Source of the DNA: Planctomycetota bacterium
GTDB lineage: Bacteria > Planctomycetota > UBA8108
Direction: 5' to 3'
Assembly (NCBI GenBank): GCA_022451445.1
Contig: JAKUSY010000057.1
Coordinates: forward strand, 1-11,520
DNA length: 11,520 bases
The position numbers and the translations under genes are program-made. Below, in pieces: positions 1 to 6,000 of this stretch. The notes below the pieces were generated by a model. It saw nothing but the letters and a program-made list of their open reading frames with translations, was not told the DNA's origin and made no database searches. Position 1 is the stretch's first letter. Each line of letters begins with the position of its first letter.

Positions 1-778
1 CAGCGTCCAGGAGCTGCTCATGGGTAAGTCCGAATTCCGGGTTTACAAACTCTCGCTCGAGGTAGGCGACCAGCACGTAACCCGTCCCGAACAGGACCGA
101 GCCGATCTTGAGAAATACGAGGCCGAGCTCCGCCAGCGTCGCCTTCATGATTTCCGCCGCGCCGAGCGCGGCCAGCGTACCGCCACCCACCCCGGACAGC
201 CCGCAGCAGCAGCCGACGGCGACAGCCGGACCTTTGCCGGGCGGAGAGCCCGCGGACGTCTTTGCCAGCGCCAGCCCCACCAGTCCACCGCCAAGAAGAG
301 CCAGAACCGGATCGGTTTTCATGAATACGGCCGCCGCCACCGCGGCCCCGATCACCGCCAGCAGGGGACTCTTGACCGCGGTCCGGCCGAGCCTCCAGAC
401 CGCCATGGCTATCAACACGGGAACGACCGACTGGATGCCCTTGAGGAAAAGCGCGACATCCGGCAGGCCTCCGTAGCCCACGTAGAGCCAGGCCAGAACC
501 GTAACGATCGCCACCGCCGGCAGGATGAAGCAGGTTCCGGCGACCAGCAGGCCCAACCAGCCGGCCCTGAGAAAGCCGACGTGAAGCACCATCTCGGTGG
601 AGTTCGGACCTGGAATCAGGTTGGTCGCTCCCATCATATCGAGAAAACGTTCCGGGGTGATCCACTCCCGGCGCTTCACGACCTCGTCCTCGAGCATGGC
701 GATGTGCGCCGCCGGCCCGCCGAAGCCGAGAACTCCCAACCTGAAGCTGACCGACGCCAGCTCACCAATACGCGACAT
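1..778 (-). CDS. chrA: Chromate transporter (ChrA family), C-terminus beyond the left edge
   Basis: The frame runs open from ATG at 778 to the window edge and gives 259 residues, so the gene is cut at its 3' end. The family moves chromate (possibly other oxyanions) across the inner membrane. The first CHR domain shows FGGPAAHIAMLEDEVV at residues 19-34, then RREW and NLIPGPNSTEM at 53-63, followed by hydrophobic helices to about residue 180. The second CHR domain starts near 220 with FLKIGSVLFGTGYVLVAYLE. This two-domain layout is that of the long-chain ChrA type, normally about 380-450 residues. The inter-domain loop carries three consecutive cysteines (190-192), which I do not recognise as a family feature. 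The gene lies 56 nt downstream of the SDR gene on the same strand and is probably co-transcribed. A weak GGAG lies upstream of the ATG. The family is clear; the true substrate is not shown by sequence. Confidence 0.9.
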   Translation of the reverse strand, partial: MSRIGELASVSFRLGVLGFGGPAAHIAMLEDEVVKRREWITPERFLDMMGATNLIPGPNSTEMVLHVGFLRAGWLGLLVAGTCFILPAVAIVTVLAWLYVGYGGLPDVALFLKGIQSVVPVLIAMAVWRLGRTAVKSPLLAVIGAAVAAAVFMKTDPVLALLGGGLVGLALAKTSAGSPPGKGPAVAVGCCCGLSGVGGGTLAALGAAEIMKATLAELGLVFLKIGSVLFGTGYVLVAYLEREFVNPEFGLTHEQLLDA

Positions 779-834
779 GCAAATTCACAATCTCCAGCAA
801 GGTCCCGGGCGACAGCCGGGAACCCGGCTGATTC

Positions 835-1602
835 CTACCAGGGGCTCATCCCGCCGTTGACGCAGATCGTCTGCCCGGTGACAAAGCCGGCCTCCTCGCT
901 GGCGTAGTAGGCGACGGCCCCGGCGACATCATCGGGAACGCCCCAGCGATCCATCGGGATCATCTCCCTGTAACCATCCTTCTGCTCCTGCGGATCGTTT
1001 TCATGACGCTCCACGGGAATCCAACCCGGCGCTACGAGATTGACGGTGATATTGAACGGCGCCAATTCGGTCGCCATGCTGCGGGTGAAACCAATCTGCC
1101 CGCCCTTGGCGGACACATAGGCGCTGAAGTTGCCGATGCTGCGCTGAAAAACCTCGCTGGTTATATTGATGATCCTGCCCCATCGATTTTCCTTCATATG
1201 CGGCAGCACCGCGCGGGTCAGCAGATAGGGGCTCTTGATGAAGAAATCTATCATCGTCTGGAAATGCTCCCAGGTGAACTCCTCGATGGGCATCTGGGGC
1301 TGGTCCGGAGTCGCGTTGACGACGAGAATGTCTATCTCGCCGAGCTTTTCGATGACCTTGCCACAGAGCGCGTTCACCGCGGACTCATCGGAAACGTCTC
1401 CGCAGAGCATGACACCCTCGAACCCCTCAGCCTGAAACTCACCGAAGGTCTCAGCCGCGCGCTCCTCATTGTTAAAATAGTTCAAGGCCACCCTGGCTCC
1501 CGAGCGAGCCAGGCCAAAAGCGACTGCCTTGCCGAGGCCTGTCGAGCTACCGGTGACCAGGGCCACCCGGCCATCGAGGGAAAATGGCATGTCGTTATCC
1601 AT
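835..1602 (-). CDS. SDR-family NAD(P)-dependent oxidoreductase (FabG-like)
   Basis: The 255-residue product has the length and fold signature of classical short-chain dehydrogenases, cytosolic enzymes that reduce or oxidise a carbonyl/alcohol with NAD(P)H. Visible are the Rossmann glycine motif TGSSTGLG (17-24), D69 in the GDV motif, catalytic S149, Y162 and K166 (YVSAK, 13 residues after the Ser), and the C-terminal TGQTICVNGG. Two departures from FabG stand out: the NNAG motif reads VNAT (95-98), and the helix-4 Asn of the N-S-Y-K tetrad aligns with F120. I believe a recognisable SDR subgroup shares this, so it is probably not decay. The substrate is unknown; an annotation as 3-oxoacyl-ACP reductase would be unsafe. 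Start: ATG at 1602, but the second ATG at 1590 (MPFSLDGRV), preceded by GGATGG, is equally plausible. chrA follows 56 nt downstream. Confidence 0.92.
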   Translation of the reverse strand: MDNDMPFSLDGRVALVTGSSTGLGKAVAFGLARSGARVALNYFNNEERAAETFGEFQAEGFEGVMLCGDVSDESAVNALCGKVIEKLGEIDILVVNATPDQPQMPIEEFTWEHFQTMIDFFIKSPYLLTRAVLPHMKENRWGRIINITSEVFQRSIGNFSAYVSAKGGQIGFTRSMATELAPFNITVNLVAPGWIPVERHENDPQEQKDGYREMIPMDRWGVPDDVAGAVAYYASEEAGFVTGQTICVNGGMSPW

Positions 1603-1619
1603 CCGCTGTAGTCATTGAT

Positions 1620-1643
1620 AAAAACGGGACCAACCTTACCCGT
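1620..1643 (-). terminator. Weak hairpin plus T-tract upstream of the SDR gene
   Basis: On the minus strand a 5-bp stem ACGGG/CCCGT (1643-1639 and 1628-1624) encloses a 10-nt loop and runs straight into five T (1624-1620). It lies 86 nt past the HNH stop codon, so it could end that transcript. It also lies 18 nt before the SDR start and inside the leader implied by the candidate promoter at 1659-1687, so it could act as an attenuator instead. The stem is short, so this may be chance. Confidence 0.3.
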
Positions 1644-1658
1644 GCAAAGGAGAGCAGC

Positions 1659-1687
1659 ATGATGGGCTCCCCCACCCCGCTAGTCAA
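1659..1687 (-). promoter_or_regulatory. Candidate sigma-70-type promoter of the SDR-chrA pair
   Basis: On the minus strand TTGACT (1687-1682, five of six consensus bases) is followed after exactly 17 nt by CATCAT (1664-1659, four of six). A start of transcription near 1652 would give a leader of about 50 nt before the SDR gene. It sits in the only intergenic space upstream of that gene. Promoter consensus in this lineage is not known to me. Confidence 0.35.
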
Positions 1688-1728
1688 GCCAAGAGGAATG
1701 CCCGGGCAAAAGAGCGGACGCCGGGGGT

Positions 1729-2361
1729 TCAGGGCTTCAGCTCTGTATTCCAATAGGCTTCGCTGACGAAGTGATCCCAGCTCGCCTTGCGGCGCGTGAC
1801 ATGAAGAGTGAAGGCCGACTGGGCGGGAGGCTCGGCAGGATCACGAAGCAGCCGCATACCCACCTGCTTGATGGTCCGGCCTCCCTTACGGGCATTGCAG
1901 GCCAGGCAGGCGACCACGCAATTGGTCCAGCTGCCGATCCCTCCGGCACACCTGGGAATCACGTGGTCGATCGAGAGATTCTCCGTCGTGCATCTCTTGC
2001 CGCAGTACTGGCAGCTGTTTCGATCCCTGCGGAAGAGATTTCGCCGGGTGAAAACGACACGCGGCCGGTTGAACCGGTCACAGTTGTGAAGAACGATAAC
2101 CTCCGGGACGCGAATCCGGTCACCGACACCCTGCACAAACGATTCGCCCCTGGGGATGGACAGGTCCGACCAGCTCTCGAAATCATAGAGAGAAAAGTCG
2201 TCCGGTTCGACAACACGAGCCAGGTCCTTGAAGAGCATGGTGAAAGCCCTTCGCACTGTGCATACCTGGATCGGCAGCCAGTTCTTATTCAGGACCAGGG
2301 TTGGATCGGCAAGACAGGTGGCGTGCATTGTTCCTCGATTATTCCATCCCGGGCGAACCAT
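1729..2361 (-). CDS. HNH endonuclease-family protein
   Basis: This 210-residue protein belongs to a widespread family of stand-alone HNH proteins, often near 200 residues, whose biological role is mostly unknown. The nuclease core is complete: zinc-knuckle CQYCG (C117, C120), LSIDHVIPR with D132 and H133, the Asn of SWTN (N147), and the second knuckle CLACN (C152, C155, N156) followed by K159. The N-terminal part has the family's LVLNKNWLPIQV and RRAF segments (22-40), and the C-terminus ends with YWNTEL. Nothing suggests a homing endonuclease inside an intron or a toxin. Two ATG starts are possible: 2361, behind GGGAGGG, and 2328, behind GAGGA, which begins the protein at MHATCLADPTLVLN. The second gives an N-terminus more like relatives. 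The gene stands alone between a divergent gene and the SDR gene. Confidence 0.9.
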   Translation of the reverse strand: MVRPGWNNRGTMHATCLADPTLVLNKNWLPIQVCTVRRAFTMLFKDLARVVEPDDFSLYDFESWSDLSIPRGESFVQGVGDRIRVPEVIVLHNCDRFNRPRVVFTRRNLFRRDRNSCQYCGKRCTTENLSIDHVIPRCAGGIGSWTNCVVACLACNARKGGRTIKQVGMRLLRDPAEPPAQSAFTLHVTRRKASWDHFVSEAYWNTELKP

Positions 2362-2440
2362 CGACCCTCCCGAGGACCTACAACCTTACCAGTTAATGTA
2401 CAGCCGGTAAAAGTCCCAATTTATTCCATCCACGGCGACC
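2339..2440. repeat. Imperfect 20-bp direct repeat, two copies 82 bp apart
   Basis: TTATTCCATCC occurs at 2339-2349 and again at 2421-2431. Allowing mismatches, the match extends to about 17 of 20 bases (2339-2358 and 2421-2440). One copy covers the first codons of the HNH gene if it starts at 2361; both copies are upstream of the gene if it starts at 2328. The second copy lies in the divergent spacer. Either a small duplication or paired binding sites would explain it. Confidence 0.4.
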
Positions 2441-2488
2441 TCCGCACGGGGGGGATTTTCTGGACCACCAACTTCCTTTCACACATAC

Positions 2489-2525
2489 TCTCTCCGTCCA
2501 ATGGAGAGACTCTTCAGCGGCTGAA
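2489..2525. promoter_or_regulatory. Two adjacent inverted repeats in the divergent spacer
   Basis: The first dyad is TCTCTCC/GGAGAGA (2489-2495 and 2503-2509), perfect over 7 bp with a 7-nt centre. Three bases later comes TTCAGCGGCTGAA (2513-2525), perfect 6-bp arms around one base. They lie 73-109 nt upstream of the Lnt-like gene and 128 nt or more upstream of the HNH gene. They may be operators or a leader structure. The rest of the 236-bp spacer (2362-2597) shows no convincing gene or promoter. Confidence 0.35.
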
Positions 2526-2597
2526 ACCCATGGGCCCTCGAGCATGGCGCGCTCAGCGTGATCAACGAATGACGATGAACTGGATCCGTCCGCAACA

Positions 2598-4103
2598 ATG
2601 ACCGGGAACTCCCAGGTGCCGATCTCAATGCCCGCCACGGACGACCAGGATGGTTCACGGGAGAAAAAACGAGGCGGCGGCTTTTTCGGCGGACCGCTCT
2701 CGGCAATGCTGCTGTCCCTGTGCTTTCTCGAACAGGACGGAGTCCTCCAGCGCACCATTCCATGGTTCGGCCTGCTCCCCCTCTTCATCAGCCTGGACCG
2801 TCATCGCCACAACCTGAAATGGCGACTGCTGCACGGGCTATTTTTCGGATTCATCCTGTACTGCTGGCCCCTCGTATTGTCCGGGGATTGGAACAAAACA
2901 TCCATCCTGGCTACCGCCTGGGCCAGCCTGCCCATGATCGGGTCCTGGATGCTCTTCTGTGCGGCCGGGGGAGTCCTGCTTCGAAAGCCCTCCCGCCTCG
3001 CCATAGTCCCGGGGCTGGCCCTGGCCTGGCCCGGGATCGAGTACCTGCGCGTCGAATGTATCCCGCTGGCCGGTCCCTGGATGCAGCTTGGGCAGGCCTT
3101 GAAGCCGGAAAACCCCGAGGGCCAGCTTGCGGCGGCTATTGGACTCACGGGACTCGGTTTCGCGCTCTGCCTGGTCAACGGAACCTTCTTCCTGGCCTTG
3201 AGAGAGCGGCGGGGGCGCGTTCAGTTCTTCGCGACGCTTGTCGGTACCGGGGCGGCGATCAGCCTGCTGAGCATTGGCGGCCACGTTGGGGCCATACTCA
3301 GGTACCTGGAGCACCCGCCCCGCGAGGCCCTGCGAATCGGTCTTGTCCAGACCGACGACGGCGGCAGCGAGGACCACCTCAAGCTGGCGCGGCAGCTGCT
3401 GAGCTCTGAGCCCCAGCTGATTTTCTTTCCCGCTGACGCCTTCGCGGCCCGCCCGGACAGCCAGCCCGGGATTCAGACGGAGCTGGAGACCTTCGCCCGC
3501 GAAGAAAACGTGACCCTCGTCGCGAGTATGATCCTGGAGTCGAATAGCGAAGGCGACAGGAGCCGAACCCTTCTACACATCGCGAAAGGCGGCGTGCATG
3601 GAAAGCGTGGACGTGGAGGGGCCCTGGCGATTGACATAAAGGAGGATCAATCCATCCTCGCTGTCTCTGACCGCATAAGCCACTCTGCCTGCCACATGCG
3701 CCGCCTGGCCGCGAGCGGAGCACGGTTGTTCCTGGTAGCCGGCGACGGAACTCAAAAAGGAATAGACAATGATCCGCTGCGCAATCGCCTGCTGGCTTTT
3801 CGCGCGCTGGAAACCGGAACCTGCATCTGCCGGGCAACCAGCAACGGCAGCTCCGCCATCGTGAACAATACAGGTGCCCGCCGGACCCTGGCGCCGCGAA
3901 ACCAGGCATGGGCCTCGGTGAGCTCCGTTCCTCTTCGCGACCCGCGCCGGGGCATCACCTACTTTGTCGCCGGCGGCTGGCTCCTCGGGCCGGGCTGCCT
4001 GGTCCTCCTCGGAATCCTCCTCTTCCTTGAGCTCTACAGACTCAGGAAAAACTCGGCCGAACGTGGAAATACACGCCCTCAGGACAGCGCGAGACCATCG
4101 TGA
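2598..4103 (+). CDS. Lnt-like (apolipoprotein N-acyltransferase fold) membrane protein, probably catalytically inactive
   Basis: The 501-residue product resembles apolipoprotein N-acyltransferase, which puts the third acyl chain on lipoproteins at the periplasmic face of the inner membrane. The N-terminal membrane part keeps WFGLLPLF (56-63), the EWLR-like IEYLR (147-151), GPWMQLGQA (159-167) and the LVNGTFFLAL helix. A nitrilase-like domain begins at LRIGLVQTD (245-253), and a last membrane helix lies near 462-480. The RALE (402-405) and RATSNGSSAIV (412-422) segments are retained. The catalytic triad is not. The WPE glutamate aligns with A279 (FFPADAF), the ICYE cysteine with S357 (AVSDR), and the lysine loop containing the YDK-HLVPFGE motif is missing. 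The length is normal and the frame intact, so it looks like a maintained pseudoenzyme rather than a pseudogene. ATG 2598 is the first usable start after an in-frame stop at 2559; the ribosome site is poor, and ATG 2628 is an alternative. Confidence 0.8.
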   Translation: MTGNSQVPISMPATDDQDGSREKKRGGGFFGGPLSAMLLSLCFLEQDGVLQRTIPWFGLLPLFISLDRHRHNLKWRLLHGLFFGFILYCWPLVLSGDWNKTSILATAWASLPMIGSWMLFCAAGGVLLRKPSRLAIVPGLALAWPGIEYLRVECIPLAGPWMQLGQALKPENPEGQLAAAIGLTGLGFALCLVNGTFFLALRERRGRVQFFATLVGTGAAISLLSIGGHVGAILRYLEHPPREALRIGLVQTDDGGSEDHLKLARQLLSSEPQLIFFPADAFAARPDSQPGIQTELETFAREENVTLVASMILESNSEGDRSRTLLHIAKGGVHGKRGRGGALAIDIKEDQSILAVSDRISHSACHMRRLAASGARLFLVAGDGTQKGIDNDPLRNRLLAFRALETGTCICRATSNGSSAIVNNTGARRTLAPRNQAWASVSSVPLRDPRRGITYFVAGGWLLGPGCLVLLGILLFLELYRLRKNSAERGNTRPQDSARPS

Positions 4104-4930
4104 GCAAGCGCCATCCCGGCGGGAAGCTCCAGCCCGGCATGGGAGATGTCGTGGGTCATATGGATGAAGAGGGTCTGCCGCGCGGCGATTTTTTCCGCCG
4201 CGGAAACCGCCTCCTCCGTCGAAAAATGAGTCGGATGCCGTTGCGGACGCAGCATATCGAGCACCAGGGTCTTCAGCCCGCCAAGCTGGCCCCAGGTCTC
4301 CTCGGGAATTTCTGAAACATCCGTGCAGTAGGCCAGCGGCAGCGGGCCGGGCTGCGACGACGCCACCTCTCCCGATCCATCCAGGGCCTCGATCCTGAAC
4401 CCGAGCACGGGCTGCCTGCCGTGAAGCAGCCGAATCGGCGTAAAACGAAGCCCGAAGAGGTCGAGCGGTTGCGCCACGTGGAGCTCATGCTCCACCAGCC
4501 TGGCGACGAAGGAGGTGTTGACGTTTTTCTCGGCTTCAAAGATGTGCCGGTAGACCCGGTGAAGAAAATCCAGCGTTCCCTGCTCAGCGTAAATATCGAT
4601 CGCCGAACGCATCACCGCGTTGAACCGGCGCACCTCGTCGAGTCCGAAGGTATGATCGACATGATCGTGGGTAAAGAGAATCGCGTCACAGCGATCGAGA
4701 GCAAGCTCGAGAGCCTGCGCGCGAAGGTCAGGCGAGGTGTCGATCAGCACGACCCGCTCCTGTCCACCACCATCGGTGAAGCGCAGGCATACGCTGGCAC
4801 GCCGGCGCCGATCTCGCGGATCCGCGGAGGTGCAGACGTCACACTGGCAACCGATGACCGGAACGCCCGCGGAGGTGCCGGTACCGAGGAAGGTGAAGGT
4901 GAAGCTGGAAAGAACCGGAGCTGGTGGCAT
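4079..4930 (-). CDS. MBL-fold metallohydrolase, PhnP-like phosphodiesterase
   Basis: This 283-residue protein has the metallo-beta-lactamase fold and most resembles PhnP, a phosphodiesterase acting on phosphoribosyl cyclic phosphate. Visible are FLGTGTSAGVPVIGC (14-28), the cysteines C28, C30 and C33, which in PhnP form an extra zinc site, and DPRDRRRRAS. The metal-binding THDHVDH (87-93), LLHG (H170), YCTD (D204), HPTH (232-235) and HMTHDISH (257-264) are all present, so it should bind two catalytic metals. No other phn gene is visible, so a role in C-P lyase metabolism is unsupported; the family also includes enzymes acting on other cyclic nucleotides. It is the last gene of the 8171-to-4079 minus-strand run, 101 nt after the lipoprotein gene. 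Its end overlaps the convergent Lnt-like gene by 25 bp. The ribosome site before ATG 4930 is weak. Confidence 0.9.
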   Translation of the reverse strand: MPPAPVLSSFTFTFLGTGTSAGVPVIGCQCDVCTSADPRDRRRRASVCLRFTDGGGQERVVLIDTSPDLRAQALELALDRCDAILFTHDHVDHTFGLDEVRRFNAVMRSAIDIYAEQGTLDFLHRVYRHIFEAEKNVNTSFVARLVEHELHVAQPLDLFGLRFTPIRLLHGRQPVLGFRIEALDGSGEVASSQPGPLPLAYCTDVSEIPEETWGQLGGLKTLVLDMLRPQRHPTHFSTEEAVSAAEKIAARQTLFIHMTHDISHAGLELPAGMALAHDGLALS

Positions 4931-5031
4931 GAGCCCCCAGGGTTAAGCGCCAGGAGGGGAGAACGATTCGCTTCCCGGAGTTTACCCCGCCCGCGCCCGC
5001 TTCCGACAGCGCCGAATCCGGCGGCACGTCC

Positions 5032-6000
5032 TCATTCTTCGCCGGCGGCCTTCCATTCTCCCAGCCGGCGCTCCAGCTCGCCCTCGAGGTCGTCTCCCTG
5101 GTAGAACCAGAGACGGCCACGAAGCCGAGCCTCCTGTCCCGGGGCGAGATCGGGAAAGACCGGGTCCGAGTGCATGCAGGGAACCCTCTTATTCCCCCAG
5201 GACCTCGCCCTCTGCCACAGGGTGAGAACCCAGCGGCTCGAGTCCGCTGAGCCCGTAGCGATCAGCAAGCCCTTCTCGACCTTATTGTCGAGAGTCTGGG
5301 CGTTGAAATCAGGGGCGCCCTTGAGCATGACGCAGACCTGGCTCCGAAGCCCCGACAGGCCGGTCGAGCGGCCGTTTTTGAGCCACAGCTCGAGCGCGAT
5401 GAATTCTTTTCCCGGCACCACGCGGGCACCGAACTCGACACCGTCCGGCAACCTCCTGCGGGACTCCAGCACTCCCTCCGTCTGGCGAACCCAGTCCAGG
5501 GGCTCGAGCGCGGTATTGCTGCGGTCCCATACAGTGGGAATGTGCGTATGGGCGAGGTACATCAGCTCGGGCTTCCCGGCGCCATCGCGCCACAGGGCCT
5601 CGGGGAGATCGATCACCACGTAGCCGCCGTCCTCCCATGGGCAAAAGACGCTCACCTTGGTGTCGCGCTGCGGCTCGATCGCTCCATCGAGAAAACCGAT
5701 CCTTGGATGGCGGCCGCCGGGATAGGGCAGGACCCTGATCCTGCCGCCGGCATCCCGCCCCGGCTCGCCGGCGGGGCTCGCCGGCAAGGCCTCGAGCAGG
5801 CGCCGCACGGCCGCGCTGCTCAACCCAGTGGCGGCCGCAGCCTCCTGCGAACTGTAACGATGCTGCCGCATGTTCTCCAGCCAGTACCGGAGCTCCATGT
5901 CTGGCCTGCGCGCGGGGCCCCCGCAGCCGGCCGCCGACAACAGGAGCAGACCCAGGGCAAAGACCGAAGCGACTGGAGGGCAAGCCGATGCGCTCCTCAC
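5032..6000 (-). CDS. Lipoprotein of unknown function
   Basis: I do not recognise a named family. The 322-residue product starts with a signal peptide whose hydrophobic stretch (about 10-21) ends in LSAAGC, with C26 as the likely lipidated residue. Next comes a short helical segment (about 35-71, MELRYWLENM then YSSQEAAAATGLSSAAVRRL) that resembles a helix-turn-helix but is odd on an exported protein. The rest looks beta-rich, with the block VLPYPGGRHPRIGFLDGAI, then WLKNG, VMLKGAPDFNAQT, WGNKRVPCMHSDP and RLRGRLWFYQGDDL. From memory, similar uncharacterised proteins occur in Planctomycetota. The start is GTG at 6000, giving a 4-nt GTGA overlap with the stop of the NHLRC2-like gene, so translation is probably coupled and the two proteins may work together in the envelope. 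A PhnP-like gene follows. There is no evidence for an enzymatic activity. Confidence 0.8.
   Translation of the reverse strand: MRSASACPPVASVFALGLLLLSAAGCGGPARRPDMELRYWLENMRQHRYSSQEAAAATGLSSAAVRRLLEALPASPAGEPGRDAGGRIRVLPYPGGRHPRIGFLDGAIEPQRDTKVSVFCPWEDGGYVVIDLPEALWRDGAGKPELMYLAHTHIPTVWDRSNTALEPLDWVRQTEGVLESRRRLPDGVEFGARVVPGKEFIALELWLKNGRSTGLSGLRSQVCVMLKGAPDFNAQTLDNKVEKGLLIATGSADSSRWVLTLWQRARSWGNKRVPCMHSDPVFPDLAPGQEARLRGRLWFYQGDDLEGELERRLGEWKAAGEE

Noticed and set aside
20..907. Long plus-strand reading frame (295 codons) opposite chrA and the SDR end
   Set aside because: Its translation is low-complexity and Arg/His/Gln-rich with no motifs, while the opposite strand carries clear ChrA and SDR signatures. 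It is an antisense shadow.
1729..2361. HNH gene as part of a mobile intron, restriction system or phage
   Set aside because: No reverse transcriptase, methylase, terminase or repeat borders nearby; the protein is of the common stand-alone HNH type.
1631..2390. Shared 10-mer CAACCTTACC upstream of both the SDR and HNH genes
   Set aside because: Many identical 10-mers are expected by chance in a window this size and the flanks differ, so I do not call a shared site.
2393..2788. 131-codon minus-strand frame over the divergent spacer
   Set aside because: No recognisable motif; about half of it is antisense to the Lnt-like gene and it has no evident ribosome site.
4995..5030. Small GC hairpin (CGCCG-GATT-CGGCG) between the lipoprotein and PhnP-like genes
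   Set aside because: Five-bp stem with no T-tract; not convincing as a terminator in a run of genes that looks co-transcribed.
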